Both the position numbers and the translations under genes were made by a program. A DNA stretch of 64,000 bases, from contig NZ_CP107030.1 in NCBI RefSeq assembly GCF_027474825.1, positions 2,176,529 through 2,240,528 of the forward strand, read 5' to 3'. The notes beneath the pieces were generated by a model. It was given only the letters and a program-made list of their open reading frames with translations, ran no database searches and was not told the origin of the DNA. Position 1 is the first letter of the stretch. The number at the start of each line of letters is the position of its first letter. Positions 45,310 to 54,719 of this stretch are shown here, piece by piece. The stretch comes from Maribacter halichondriae (GTDB taxonomy: Bacteria; Bacteroidota; Bacteroidia; Flavobacteriales; Flavobacteriaceae).

Positions 45310-46065
45310 ATGCATGTTCTGATTTTGGAGGATGAAATTCCGGCGCACAAAAAATTGGTTTCCTACCTATCCGATTTTTTCATGGATTCTTTTACTATGG
45401 ATAGTACAAGAACCGTAGCGGAAGGCAGGGTACTATTGCAACAAAACACCTATGATTTAATACTGTCGGACATCAAACTATTGGACGGTAGTTCTTTTGA
45501 AGTTTTTTCAAAAGTGGAAACGACGACTCCGATCATCTTTTGTACGGCATACGATGCTCATTTGTTGGAAGCCTTTCAAACCAATGGCATTGCCTATATT
45601 CTTAAACCCTACCTAAAGGAAGACTTTGACAAAGCGCTAAAAAAATTCCAGGCTCTTTTTGAGACAAAATCGTTGGAAAAGGATATTTTCAAAAAACTCA
45701 ACAATGTACTTGATGCCCGTAATGAAAGCTATAAAAAACGATTTGCCATTAAAAAACGAGAAGGCATAAAATTGTTGGATGCATCGGAGATTTCCTTGAT
45801 TCAAGCCAATGGAGATTTTTGTAAGATCATTGATTCCCAAGGCCAACTTCATGGTATTTCACAGAGTATAGGTTCACTGATCAAAGAGCTGAATCCCAAG
45901 AATTTCTATAAGATCAATCGAAGTCAAATTGTGAATATTGAACACATTGAGAAAATTGAATCGTATGCAAAGAACCGGCTCGCCCTAAAAATTCGAGGAT
46001 TCAAGGAATATGCAATAACAAGCTCCACCGCAACCAAGGAGTTCCGAAATTGGTTGGAGCAATGA
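45310..46065 (+). CDS. LytTR-family response regulator
   Basis: 251 residues. The receiver domain (1-120) has acidic pocket EDE near residue 7-9, phospho-acceptor Asp 54 (LILSDIKLLDG) and Lys in YILKPY. The C-terminal LytTR DNA-binding domain (about 145-251) shows KKREGIKLLDASEISLIQANGD and NFYKINRSQIVNIEHIEKIE. It binds direct-repeat DNA sites. It forms a two-component pair with the kinase, and the upstream serine hydrolase is the obvious candidate target or effector. Confidence 0.93.
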   Translation: MHVLILEDEIPAHKKLVSYLSDFFMDSFTMDSTRTVAEGRVLLQQNTYDLILSDIKLLDGSSFEVFSKVETTTPIIFCTAYDAHLLEAFQTNGIAYILKPYLKEDFDKALKKFQALFETKSLEKDIFKKLNNVLDARNESYKKRFAIKKREGIKLLDASEISLIQANGDFCKIIDSQGQLHGISQSIGSLIKELNPKNFYKINRSQIVNIEHIEKIESYAKNRLALKIRGFKEYAITSSTATKEFRNWLEQ

Positions 46066-46144
46066 TTTTTTTTGTTTGAACTTTTTGACCCGCATGGTAG
46101 GAGTGTTTATTTTGAGACAAAAACTATTGATTCAAGAATAAAAC

Positions 46145-47514
46145 CTATTCAATGGTAATCCCATCCAAACTTTCTAATTGCGCAATAAACCCCCAATTGA
46201 ATTTTTGACGATTATCTGCCGAAAGCATGAAAATCAATTGATTTTTGCCTTCCTTCAAATTCAGTTCAACACTTTCATCTTCTACAAAAACCCTTCCTTG
46301 TTCTCCTTTTCCAGCTGGAGATTCAAAGTTCATTCCCTCATCAAACAGAATCTCTGAATTCAAAAGCATTACTAGGTGATCGGCATAATCAAAATTCAAT
46401 TTAACAGTTTTGTCAACTTCCGATTCAAGGGTACATCTTAAGGCAACGGTTTTGGTCATGTCATCATTGAAACGACTAATATCAAGTAAACCGTCATCAT
46501 CGGCTTCGATGGATTTAAATACCGCCTTGTTGAGAAACAGTGAATCTATTTGTTCTTTAAAATTGACCGAATCTTTGGTAAACATTTCAGAAACTTCCCA
46601 TTTGGTCAAATACTTATTCGATAACTTTTCTTTGGATGGTTTGCTTTTGAGTTCTTCTTGTTCTTCTTGCAATTGAGTAATCGAAACATCGGCGAAATAT
46701 ACGCCACCTCCATCGCCAATCAGACTTATCCCCCCTTCGACTGCATTGCGCTTTAAATTTTCGACGACAAGCACGGGTGTTTTCATGTCCTCGACATAAA
46801 ATGAAGCACTATCCCCAACAACCTCGACCTTGATATGAATCCAGGTTCGAGGATCTAAAACCACTATTTCATCTTCGACTTCTTCGAAAAGCACTGCTTT
46901 CATTTCTTCTGGGTCGAAAATATAGCGCATGGTCTCATCCGCAATTGCCACTTCAGATTTTTCAGAAAAAGAAAAACCCTTCTCCGATAAAAAGTTCTTC
47001 AATTTTTCGCTTGCCTTTCCCTCAACTAAATCATCTTTTAAATCAGATATCAAAGTGGCTACTTTTTCTCTCGGAAACATGGCCTGCCCCTCATATTTCG
47101 GATAATTATACAATTGCCAAGGCAGATTGCCATTATGAATGGGCACGTATTGCATGGCATCTTTTTTACCACTCACACCCAGTCTAAGATATAGGTAATC
47201 GAAGTTTTTCTTGTCTTCTATCCGAAATCCAAATCCCGGGCCCGATAAGGCATTACAATAAAATTCAAGCACAAAATTTTTGAACTTCATTTCTGTAAAT
47301 ATGCTTTTTGATTGGCTTCCAGTTTTATTGACGATTTGCCTTTGAAGTCCAAAATTTTGATTTCAACTGCTGTCTCGTCCTCACTTTCGAGAGTCCAGTT
47401 TTCCGCAGTAAAAGGAAATTCTTGAGCCTCTTTATTTTCTTTGTTCGTTTGCCCACAAGCAAGTTGCAAAGCGAAAACACTTAAAACTAAAAATCTTCTA
47501 AAATTTATTGTCAT
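46145..47514 (-). pseudogene. LamG-like exported lipoprotein, paralogue of the upstream gene, frameshifted
   Basis: From the ATG at 47514 a lipoprotein signal (MTINFRRFLVLSVFALQLAC) and the sequence FPFTAENWTLES begin a LamG-like domain that stops at 47287. The next frame starts in the same place (MKFKNFVLEFYCNA...FRIEDKKNFDYLYLRLG) and runs to 46145. One extra A at 47290-47292 joins them (YLQKMKFKNF) into about 457 residues. The fold and order match the neighbour at 47556-48734, including WIHIKVEVVGDSASFYVEDM, then a second jelly-roll-like half ending in LNLKEGKNQLIFMLSADNRQKFNWGFIAQLE. It could be a carbohydrate- or polymer-binding surface protein. Ordinary coupled genes are less likely because the split falls inside one domain. 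Confidence 0.65.
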
Positions 47515-47555
47515 GGTTAAATTATATTTCGGAGTGAATATCTCCATTTGTGATT

Positions 47556-48734
47556 TTAGTTAAATTTCAGGCCATCGGTATTTTCCAATCGAGCGATAAT
47601 TCCCCATCCATAGAAATAATTGGTCAAACCTATTAAAATTTCATTTTCTCCTTTTTGCAAGGGTAGCTGAAATGAGGTATTCTCAATAGTGCATCTTCCG
47701 CGAGGTGATTTCATGCTAGGAGAACCATAATAGTTTCTATCGGTATGTAAAGGTTGTCCGTTTATAAATACCCAGACTTCATCGCTAAAGCCGAGATCAA
47801 CCCTTTTCTCTTGATCTCTTTCTGAAGAAATAACAGTCTTTATCCACGCCAATTTTCGCGGACCGATATCTGATCCGCCATATTCTTTGGTCAGATTCAC
47901 GAAAGCACGATGACCTGCTTTTATCGGTTTCCAAATGGCAGTGCTATCCAGATATGCAGGGTCTATAGCTACGCCGGGGTTACTTTGAATACCCATAAAA
48001 ACATCCTTTCCAAATGGAAAATCCAAGGGTTGGGTCACTTCCCAATTGCGCAAATAGCGCGAATCACTATAAGTAGGGTCGTAGCCTTCTTCTGAGGGTA
48101 AGCCCTCTGTGACATTTGGACGGACTATAAAACTAGCATAGATTACATTTCCAGTTAATGAGATTCCACCGGATTTAGTGATGCCCTCCAAGGCAGGAAC
48201 ATGCAAAGCGGCACGTTGCGTATCATTCACATATACCTTCATTTGCCTTCCATGAATTACCAGTTTTACGTGGTTCCACTTTTCTTCATAAATGGTTGCT
48301 GCCGCTTGGTACTCATCGGTAACATCCCACATATTTACGCCATCTAAAACAGCCGCATATTGCAATGCTGTTCTCCTCAAGTTATCTGGAGTCCCAAAAT
48401 AACGGATGTAGAATTTCTCCGAATTCAGCGTATCCTTGTCAACCCTAAAATCGATTCCGGGAAAGCCGCTTCCCTTGAACTCAACATCGAATTCGATAGT
48501 TCCATCGGTAAATTCAAAATCCCTGAGCATAATACCAATATCATTTTCGTTGGCACTTTGAACCGCGGGAACCGATTTGTAATTCAGGAATTCTACATTG
48601 TCCGTTACCGCATCCCAATGCTTTTCGTTCATCGGAAACTCGATAACCTTGTTTTTCTTTTGTTTCTTTTTTTGTCCGTGGGTCAGATTTACCACTAATA
48701 AAAGGGTAAGTCCTAGAAATACTTTTTTCATCAT
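47556..48734 (-). CDS. Exported LamG-like (concanavalin-fold) two-domain protein
   Basis: 392 residues. Signal peptide (KKVFLGLTLLLVVNLTHGQ) followed by a Lys-rich stretch. Residues about 30-215 form a LamG/3-keto-disaccharide-hydrolase-like sandwich (FEFTDGTIEFDVEFKGSGFPGIDFRV, WNHVKLVIHGRQMKVYVNDT, GGISLTG). Residues about 230-392 form a second beta-domain with WVFINGQPLHTDRNYYG and LPLQKGENEILIGLTNYFYGWGIIARLE, like galactose-binding/hydrolase accessory domains. No catalytic residues are evident. It is transcribed divergently from a membrane-anchored regulator and is the likely target of that regulator. Confidence 0.75.
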   Translation of the reverse strand: MMKKVFLGLTLLLVVNLTHGQKKKQKKNKVIEFPMNEKHWDAVTDNVEFLNYKSVPAVQSANENDIGIMLRDFEFTDGTIEFDVEFKGSGFPGIDFRVDKDTLNSEKFYIRYFGTPDNLRRTALQYAAVLDGVNMWDVTDEYQAAATIYEEKWNHVKLVIHGRQMKVYVNDTQRAALHVPALEGITKSGGISLTGNVIYASFIVRPNVTEGLPSEEGYDPTYSDSRYLRNWEVTQPLDFPFGKDVFMGIQSNPGVAIDPAYLDSTAIWKPIKAGHRAFVNLTKEYGGSDIGPRKLAWIKTVISSERDQEKRVDLGFSDEVWVFINGQPLHTDRNYYGSPSMKSPRGRCTIENTSFQLPLQKGENEILIGLTNYFYGWGIIARLENTDGLKFN

Positions 48735-48825
48735 GATGTTCGATTTTGATACTATTCGTATATTAAAAACTAAATTTGATTAGCATTAAAATTACTCACG
48801 AGCGAAGGGATTTATCATACCCGAC

Positions 48826-48855
48826 CTTGTTCAATCTTGTTTAATCCTGTTCAAA
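48826..48855 (+). promoter_or_regulatory. Three tandem 10-bp repeats in the divergent promoter region
   Basis: CTTGTTCAAT, CTTGTTTAAT and CCTGTTCAAA follow one another without gaps. They are flanked by an inverted pair, CGAGCGA (48799-48805) and TCGCTCG (48857-48863). The helical phasing (10 bp) and position, 31 bases before the membrane regulator's start, suggest its binding site. Confidence 0.55.
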
Positions 48856-48886
48856 GTCGCTCGCGCGATATGCCCTTTTTACTTTT

Positions 48887-50155
48887 ATGGACAAATCGAC
48901 TTTATACATGAAAGACCATTTGGTACGATGTATCGAAACCAACTTAGGATGGGGTTCGGGGGATACATGGAGCAATAAAGATTTTGAGGAATTAAGCGAG
49001 CGCATTTTCAACACCACGAACAAAAGATTAAGTGTCACGACCCTAAAAAGAATTTGGGGCCGTGCGGAATGGGTTGCCAACCCCAGCGTGGCGACATTGG
49101 ATATTCTATCGGAATTTTTAGGTCATAAAGATTGGAGGGAATTTGTGAGCGCTAATAAGCAAGAACTGCCAGAACAGAAAATTTCTAAAAAGTCAAAACC
49201 ATCCAAAATTTGGATTCTAGTCTTATCCTTGGTACTAATAGGTTCTTTTTTCGCATTTTTTTGGAGGACTGATTCCAACGATGATAAGGAAGCCTCTGTT
49301 TATACGTCCGAAGACTTTGCCTTTAACGGCGAATCGGTCACTACCGGATTGCCAAATTCCGTAGTTTTTACATATGATGCCTCCGTTGCAAATGAAAAAG
49401 CCAAAATCGAGATACAACAAGATTGGGACGAACGAAAACGCGTGGTGGTTGATAAAGAAGATAGCGTTTCGACAAGTATTTACTATTGGCCCGGATACTT
49501 CAAGTCCAAATTAGTGGTTGACGATTCAATTGTCAAGGAAAAGGATCTTTTGATCCCTTCTCCTGATTGGTTGGGAACCATTGAAACGGATTCTTTGCCT
49601 ATTTATCTGGATAAGGAAGACTACCGAAATGAAAATGGACTTACGATAGAATCCGAAGCACTAAAAAAATATGGTATTGACCCCCGTACCAAAAGAACTG
49701 CCGTTGGATTATATCAGGTCAGGGATTTTGGAGAATTGTACACCAACGATTTTGAAATGACCACCACTTTGCGAAACGATTTTAAATCAGGTAAAAGCCT
49801 TTGTCAAGTCGCCCAAGTGATGATAATGCATGAAGATGGCCCCGTTGTTTTAACGCTTGCGGATAAAGGTTGTATTTCGGATATTTCGCTCTATGCCTTT
49901 GAGAAATCTATTGATGGTAAAAAAACCGACTTATCGGGATTTGGAGTAGACTTTGCTGATTTTGTCAAATTGAAATGTGTTTCAAAAAATCAAAAGCTGG
50001 ATATTTTAATAAATAACAAAGTCATCTTCTCGTTTGATGTGCCGAAGACTCCGAAAAAGATTATTGGAATAAATTTTCATTTTGAAGGTGGCGGTTCGGT
50101 TCAGAATGTTGAATTCAAAAATGATGGTGGAGTTGTCTATACTTCTGGATTTTAG
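48887..50155 (+). CDS. Membrane-anchored DNA-binding-like regulator with periplasmic LamG-like sensor
   Basis: 422 residues. Residues about 1-90 match an N-terminal domain frequent in Bacteroidota (WSNKDFEELSERIFNTTNKRLSVTTLKRIWGR...PSVATLDILSEFLGHKDWREF), which looks like a helical DNA-binding fold. One TM segment (about 106-125, IWILVLSLVLIGSFFAFFW) is followed by a beta-rich periplasmic part: a PKD-like strand set (VVFTYDASVANEKAKIEI) and a C-terminal LamG-like domain (FEMTTTLRNDF...VKLKCVSKNQKLDILINNKVIF). It probably senses an extracytoplasmic ligand and regulates the divergent LamG-like genes. DNA binding by a tethered domain is inferred. Confidence 0.72.
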   Translation: MDKSTLYMKDHLVRCIETNLGWGSGDTWSNKDFEELSERIFNTTNKRLSVTTLKRIWGRAEWVANPSVATLDILSEFLGHKDWREFVSANKQELPEQKISKKSKPSKIWILVLSLVLIGSFFAFFWRTDSNDDKEASVYTSEDFAFNGESVTTGLPNSVVFTYDASVANEKAKIEIQQDWDERKRVVVDKEDSVSTSIYYWPGYFKSKLVVDDSIVKEKDLLIPSPDWLGTIETDSLPIYLDKEDYRNENGLTIESEALKKYGIDPRTKRTAVGLYQVRDFGELYTNDFEMTTTLRNDFKSGKSLCQVAQVMIMHEDGPVVLTLADKGCISDISLYAFEKSIDGKKTDLSGFGVDFADFVKLKCVSKNQKLDILINNKVIFSFDVPKTPKKIIGINFHFEGGGSVQNVEFKNDGGVVYTSGF

Positions 50156-50295
50156 AATTTCTTAATCCTAGTAAATTGTCCCGGACAATATTGGTTTAAT
50201 GGAATACAAAGACTAAGACTTTATTAACCATATATTTATCTTGACTATGCGGGACATAGGTGATCAAACTAGCTCGGTTCTTAGCGAACGATTGT

Positions 50296-50303
50296 TATAT
50301 TTG
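50296..50303 (+). promoter_or_regulatory. -7 promoter element of the AraC-type membrane regulator
   Basis: TATATTTG, a perfect TAnnTTTG, 17 bases before the ATG at 50320. Confidence 0.5.
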
Positions 50304-50319
50304 AGTTGTCAATCGATTT

Positions 50320-51360
50320 ATGGGTTATACCGCTCAAATATTATTTTTCTTTGGCGCTATCGGTGTCTTCAACAGTATTTTGATAAGTCTGTATTTCATA
50401 TTTTTCAATATTCCTGTACATTTTTCCAATAGGTTATTCGGGTTTTTCCTTCTATTCCTAAGTGAACGCGCATTGCGCTCATTGATTTACTTTTTTAGTG
50501 ATACTACACCGAATGCGTATTCCACTTTTGGTCCGATAACTTTTATTTTCATAGGTCCCTTTTTGTTTTTTTATGTGATTTCGGTCCTTAGAAAAGATAG
50601 TAAGACTATTAGCTATTGGAAATATCATATCCTATTTTGGATTGTGATCGCCCTCGGAATTCACTTCATCTATCCTTTTAGGGCCGACCCTATATTTTGG
50701 AAAAGAAACATCTTGGTGGCTATTAATATTCAATGGTTATGTTATCTGTTGGCATCGATTTATGTATTGTTCAAAACCAAAGAAAGAGAAAAAGAGAAAA
50801 CCGACTACTTTTCAGAAGTTAGATTATGGATTTTGTGCCTCCTTTCAGGTACCCTGATTCTATGGACGATATTCTTCTTTGTTGATTTATCCTTTTTCAT
50901 AATTGGGTCGATTACTTTTTCGGTGCTGTTTTATTCTTTTTTCCTGTATTTCTTTTTTCGTAAAAAGCAGGTTTCATCGATATTTCAAAATGACATAAAA
51001 TATGCGGATAAAAAGATTGACGACAACAAAGCAAATACTTTACTTGAACAGCTATATGTATACATGCGAGACCAAAAGCCTTATAGAAACCCGACATTAA
51101 AATCCTTGGATGTGGCAGCACAGCTTAATATCTCGACCCACCAACTATCACAAGTTTTAAACGATAATCTAGGGAAAAGCTTCACCTCTTTTGTCAACGA
51201 GTATAGAATCGAGGAGGCAAAACGAATTATTCGGGACGATACAAAATATACCCTGGAAGCAATAGGTAATGAATCAGGTTTTAACTCAAAATCAACCTTT
51301 TACACTACTTTCAAAAGGATGGTTGGCAAGACACCGGCCAAGTACAAAGAACAGTTTTAA
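50320..51360 (+). CDS. Membrane-embedded AraC-family regulator
   Basis: 346 residues. About seven hydrophobic segments fill residues 5-215, then a cytosolic AraC DNA-binding domain (about 235-346) with two helix-turn-helix units: LKSLDVAAQLNISTHQLSQVLN and TLEAIGNESGFNSKSTFYTTFKRMVGKTPAKYK. This architecture (membrane sensor fused to AraC output) is common in Bacteroidota, and its signals are mostly unknown. The S41-protease lipoprotein starts 105 bases downstream on the same strand, so protease and regulator may form one unit. Confidence 0.9.
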   Translation: MGYTAQILFFFGAIGVFNSILISLYFIFFNIPVHFSNRLFGFFLLFLSERALRSLIYFFSDTTPNAYSTFGPITFIFIGPFLFFYVISVLRKDSKTISYWKYHILFWIVIALGIHFIYPFRADPIFWKRNILVAINIQWLCYLLASIYVLFKTKEREKEKTDYFSEVRLWILCLLSGTLILWTIFFFVDLSFFIIGSITFSVLFYSFFLYFFFRKKQVSSIFQNDIKYADKKIDDNKANTLLEQLYVYMRDQKPYRNPTLKSLDVAAQLNISTHQLSQVLNDNLGKSFTSFVNEYRIEEAKRIIRDDTKYTLEAIGNESGFNSKSTFYTTFKRMVGKTPAKYKEQF

Positions 51361-51465
51361 GTTCATTTTTATAAATCCGAACCCAAACCCCCTTCATTCA
51401 TGGGGACTTCTTTCAAAAAAGGATTTTCTTTACGCTAAACGCATTACATTAATTTTCTTTTCAGA

Positions 51466-53184
51466 ATGAAAAAAAAGCTACTAATCTTGGTAGGGACGAT
51501 TTTGACCTTGGCTTGCCAAAGTGCTAAAACCATTACAGGCAGCAAGTCCAAATCCGAACCTACCGCATCCGCAAGAAAGTCAATTGGGAATGTACTAATG
51601 GAAACGAAAAGTGATAGTATTGGTGAGACTATCAACTATTACCATCAACTTAAAAGAGAAAATCCTGAAACTTATAATTTCGATGACGAGAGTGAATTGA
51701 ACGATTTCGGATACAAACTTTTAGAGGAGGATAAAATAAAGGATGCCATTAAGATTTTCGAACTATTGGTCTCGGAATTTCCAAACGCCGCAAATCCCTA
51801 TGACAGCCTTGGTGAAGCGTATCATATCGATGGAAATGATTCTCTGGCGGTAAAATATTACGAAAAATCACTGGAGCTGGACCCTAAAAATATAAATGCC
51901 GAGGATTGGATCAACCGTATCAAGTATGCCGAATATGACAAATCAAGATTCAGCAAGGTCTATTCTGTCAAAGCGTATAAAGATGATTTGGATGAATTGG
52001 GAAATCGTCTTACGGAGGTAAATCCGAATGCTTATAAGTTTATATCCAAAGAAGATTTTTGGAAGGCTATCGAGGAGAAGAAAAACTTGATAAACGAACA
52101 TACCACGTTTAGTGAGTTCATTTGGCTTTGTAGTGAAATTATCGCCAATATTAGTTGTAGCCATACTTCCATGGGGTATTTCTATCAAGAGCGTGAGATG
52201 ATACCCATGGCTCTACGTTTTCCCATAGAAGCCCGATTGATAAATGGCACGTTCTATATTTTGGATCCATTGGTAAATAAAAATATCGTACGGGCCAAAG
52301 ATGAGATTATCGCAATCAATGGTATACCCTTTGAAACCATTAAAAAAGAAATCTATAAACATATATCTTCCCAAGGCGATATTGAGACCTATAAAAAGAA
52401 CTTTCTGAACGCCTTTACCACTGCTGTGATTCCTTATGCCATGGGTTTCCCAAAATCTTATGAGATTAGCGTGAAGGGTAGGGATAAACCCGTTCGTTTG
52501 CTGCCTTTGACCGAATATGAAAATAAGTTTCAGGAAGTTCCAAAATATTTGTGTGAAGAACCTCTATGCCTAGATTTCTTGGAAGACGGCAAGTCGGCAA
52601 AAATGACCATACGTACTTTCGCCTATTACGGTAATCGATTTCCAGAGTATAAAAAGTTCATAGATGAAAGTTTCAAGGAACTGGAGTCCAAGGAAATCAA
52701 GAATCTAATAATCGATATTCGTAGTAATGGTGGTGGCCCATCCGATGCGGGAATCTTTCTACTCAGGTATCTTACGAAAGAGCCATTTACCTATTTTTCA
52801 AACGCCCAGTTCGATGAGAGTGAGGAACCGGTAATTCCTTTCGACAATGCTTTCAATGGAAAGTTATATTTTATTATGGATGGTAATGGAGGTTCTACGA
52901 CAGGTCATTTTATGTCAATCGTAAAAGACCTGAACTTGGCCGTTCTTATTGGGGAAGAGTTAGGTTCCAACCAATTTTGTACTGGTGGCCAAAAAAGATT
53001 AAGGCTACCCAATACGGATATTAATTATGCAGTAGGTAGAAATACCTATGTTACCACCGCCACTTCGTTGCCTGACAATAGGGGTATTATACCGGATCAT
53101 GAAATAGTTCAAAATATCGATGACCATTTAAACGGGGTTGATACGATTATGGAATATACCTTGGGTATAATAGGAAAGGACTAG
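51466..53184 (+). CDS. S41-family peptidase with TPR segment, exported
   Basis: 572 residues. Lipoprotein-type signal (MKKKLLILVGTILTLAC, Cys 17). Residues about 60-160 carry TPR-like helices (LNDFGYKLLEEDKIKDAIKIFELL; AVKYYEKSLELDPKNINAEDWI). The C-terminal half is an S41/tail-specific protease domain: LIIDIRSNGGGPSDAGIFLLRYL, then the nucleophile Ser 477 in DGNGGSTTGHF, and GSNQFCTGGQ. The PDZ element is degenerate. S41 enzymes cleave envelope proteins; substrate unknown. It could provide proteolytic signalling for the adjacent membrane AraC regulator. Confidence 0.85.
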   Translation: MKKKLLILVGTILTLACQSAKTITGSKSKSEPTASARKSIGNVLMETKSDSIGETINYYHQLKRENPETYNFDDESELNDFGYKLLEEDKIKDAIKIFELLVSEFPNAANPYDSLGEAYHIDGNDSLAVKYYEKSLELDPKNINAEDWINRIKYAEYDKSRFSKVYSVKAYKDDLDELGNRLTEVNPNAYKFISKEDFWKAIEEKKNLINEHTTFSEFIWLCSEIIANISCSHTSMGYFYQEREMIPMALRFPIEARLINGTFYILDPLVNKNIVRAKDEIIAINGIPFETIKKEIYKHISSQGDIETYKKNFLNAFTTAVIPYAMGFPKSYEISVKGRDKPVRLLPLTEYENKFQEVPKYLCEEPLCLDFLEDGKSAKMTIRTFAYYGNRFPEYKKFIDESFKELESKEIKNLIIDIRSNGGGPSDAGIFLLRYLTKEPFTYFSNAQFDESEEPVIPFDNAFNGKLYFIMDGNGGSTTGHFMSIVKDLNLAVLIGEELGSNQFCTGGQKRLRLPNTDINYAVGRNTYVTTATSLPDNRGIIPDHEIVQNIDDHLNGVDTIMEYTLGIIGKD

Positions 53185-53395
53185 TATACTCTCCTTTAAT
53201 TGGTATACTGAGGAGAGAGGAAGCTCCATAAAATGGCCTTTTCATAGAATAGTTTTTCTCGAATAAGAAGTTTTTTGAGGTGTCCCAAACACGGTCTCTT
53301 TTTGTAGTCCTGTTAATTGACCTTTTACGGCACTAAAATTGAATGGGATTAAGAGAGTTGCAGCTTTTCGGTTTCCTATGGTTTTTAATAGGCCC

Positions 53396-54703
53396 TCAGT
53401 CCATAACAAACTTAACCCCCAACGTAGCGATGTTATATTGCAACGAAGTATTTCGATTATAATGAAAGACCTTCAAATCGATACTTTTCATTCCGAATTT
53501 CCAAAGATGAAACTTGGTAAAGATGTCGGTATACGAAGCCCCGAACCCGAATTGGTTCGCCGAGTATTTTGACAAATCGAAATCTGAAGTGTAGAATATA
53601 TTGGTCGATAAATGAACCTCGTAAGGCGCAAAATAATCCGCTGCGGTCTGGTTATAGAACCGGTAGGAGGGGTAAAGCGTAAATGTATCACTTAGCTTAA
53701 CAGGAATCTCCAAACTGGCGGTATGTGAATTGATTCCCCAATCGTCAAAATAATAACGATAATAGGTTCTTAACGACAAACTTGCGTTTAGATACCAGTT
53801 CAGACGACCTCCGATGGCTATTTTAAATCTTGAATCGGGTAGTCGTTCTATGTCATCCGCCAATTGAAAATCGTCAATAAAGGAATCTATAATGTCACTA
53901 AAATATACTCTTTGGAAAGGAGTAGATAGAAGTCCCTTTTGGTTCACAAAATCCAGTGACAAAGATCCTTGAACATTTTTGTGCAGTATTTGCGAGAACC
54001 CGAGCCCCAAAGAATAGGAATTCCGCCCTTCGCTATCAAATTCCGTAAAATCGGGATTGTAATTGGTGTTGCCAGTTATTTCATCCGGCCTGAAAAATCC
54101 GATTCCACCAGTTCCGAATGGGCGAAGTTCAATGGGGTAGATGGCATTCCAAGTATCCAAATACACATTGGCATCGATACTCAGCTCGGTGTTCTTTTCG
54201 TTGAACAATTTGGCATAGCTGCCACCAAATCCGATGGAGAAATAATCATACTCGCTAGAAACCGAAAGTTTAGCCGACCAGATATCGTTCCGATCATCCG
54301 AACTATGGCTATAATTGCCTGTTAGGTTGACCCAAGTATCGGCCCTGGAAGCGCCCGAACTTGCCACAAAAGGATCCGCCGGCCCATCATCAAACGGATT
54401 CACATTGCTCGATGAGGCCGATGTATAGGCCGAAACCCCGGCGTCGATGGTCAGTACATCGTCATCGCTCATGGGAATGGAGATAACAAAAGTACCCGTA
54501 ACATCGGTCAGTTCTTCGGTACCAAGCCCACCGCTCACGGCAGCATTCTCCCCATCCTGTACATAATAATTGCTCAAGAAATCGACTTCGGTGGTTTCCA
54601 AGACACGCTTTTTATAGGTGTTTTGGGCATCCTCGGTTTGGGCGAAACCAATCAAGCTTCCCAAAAAGAAAATAGAATAGAATGTATATTTAAATCCGTT
54701 CAT
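53396..54703 (-). CDS. DUF3570 outer-membrane beta-barrel protein
   Basis: 435 residues from the ATG at 54703 (MNGFKYTFYSIFFLGSLIGFAQ signal peptide); an ATG 54 bases upstream would overlap the DUF4266 gene and lacks a signal. Alternating amphipathic strands extend over the whole length, with DVTGTFVISIPMSDDDVLTIDAGVSAYTSASSSNVNPFDDG near the start and FGASYTDIFTKF late. The C-terminus is ...LGVKFVMD. DUF3570 is known to travel with DUF4266, ApbE and a thioredoxin, as here. It probably forms an outer-membrane pore or electron-transfer conduit; function is unproven. Confidence 0.85.
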   Translation of the reverse strand: MNGFKYTFYSIFFLGSLIGFAQTEDAQNTYKKRVLETTEVDFLSNYYVQDGENAAVSGGLGTEELTDVTGTFVISIPMSDDDVLTIDAGVSAYTSASSSNVNPFDDGPADPFVASSGASRADTWVNLTGNYSHSSDDRNDIWSAKLSVSSEYDYFSIGFGGSYAKLFNEKNTELSIDANVYLDTWNAIYPIELRPFGTGGIGFFRPDEITGNTNYNPDFTEFDSEGRNSYSLGLGFSQILHKNVQGSLSLDFVNQKGLLSTPFQRVYFSDIIDSFIDDFQLADDIERLPDSRFKIAIGGRLNWYLNASLSLRTYYRYYFDDWGINSHTASLEIPVKLSDTFTLYPSYRFYNQTAADYFAPYEVHLSTNIFYTSDFDLSKYSANQFGFGASYTDIFTKFHLWKFGMKSIDLKVFHYNRNTSLQYNIATLGVKFVMD

Positions 54704-54719
54704 TATAGATTCTAAGGCA

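Noticed and set aside
47287-47290. Stop/start overlap (AAATGA) in the LamG-like gene as a sign of two translationally coupled genes
   Set aside because: The break falls inside one beta-sandwich domain that is continuous in the neighbouring paralogue, and one extra A restores it; a frameshift is the simpler reading.
53189-53217. CTCTCCT / AGGAGAG and AGTATAC / GTATACT inverted repeats after the S41 protease
   Set aside because: The stems are short, the loops are large and there is no T-tract. A weak terminator is possible, but it is not convincing.
53220-53400. Minus-strand frame of about 50 residues in the spacer after the DUF3570 gene (reads ...GNRKAATLLIPFNFSAVKGQLTGL... to a stop near 53260)
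   Set aside because: It looks protein-like but has no start codon or upstream coding context and enters the DUF3570 gene in a shadow frame. It may be a decayed gene end; not enough to annotate.
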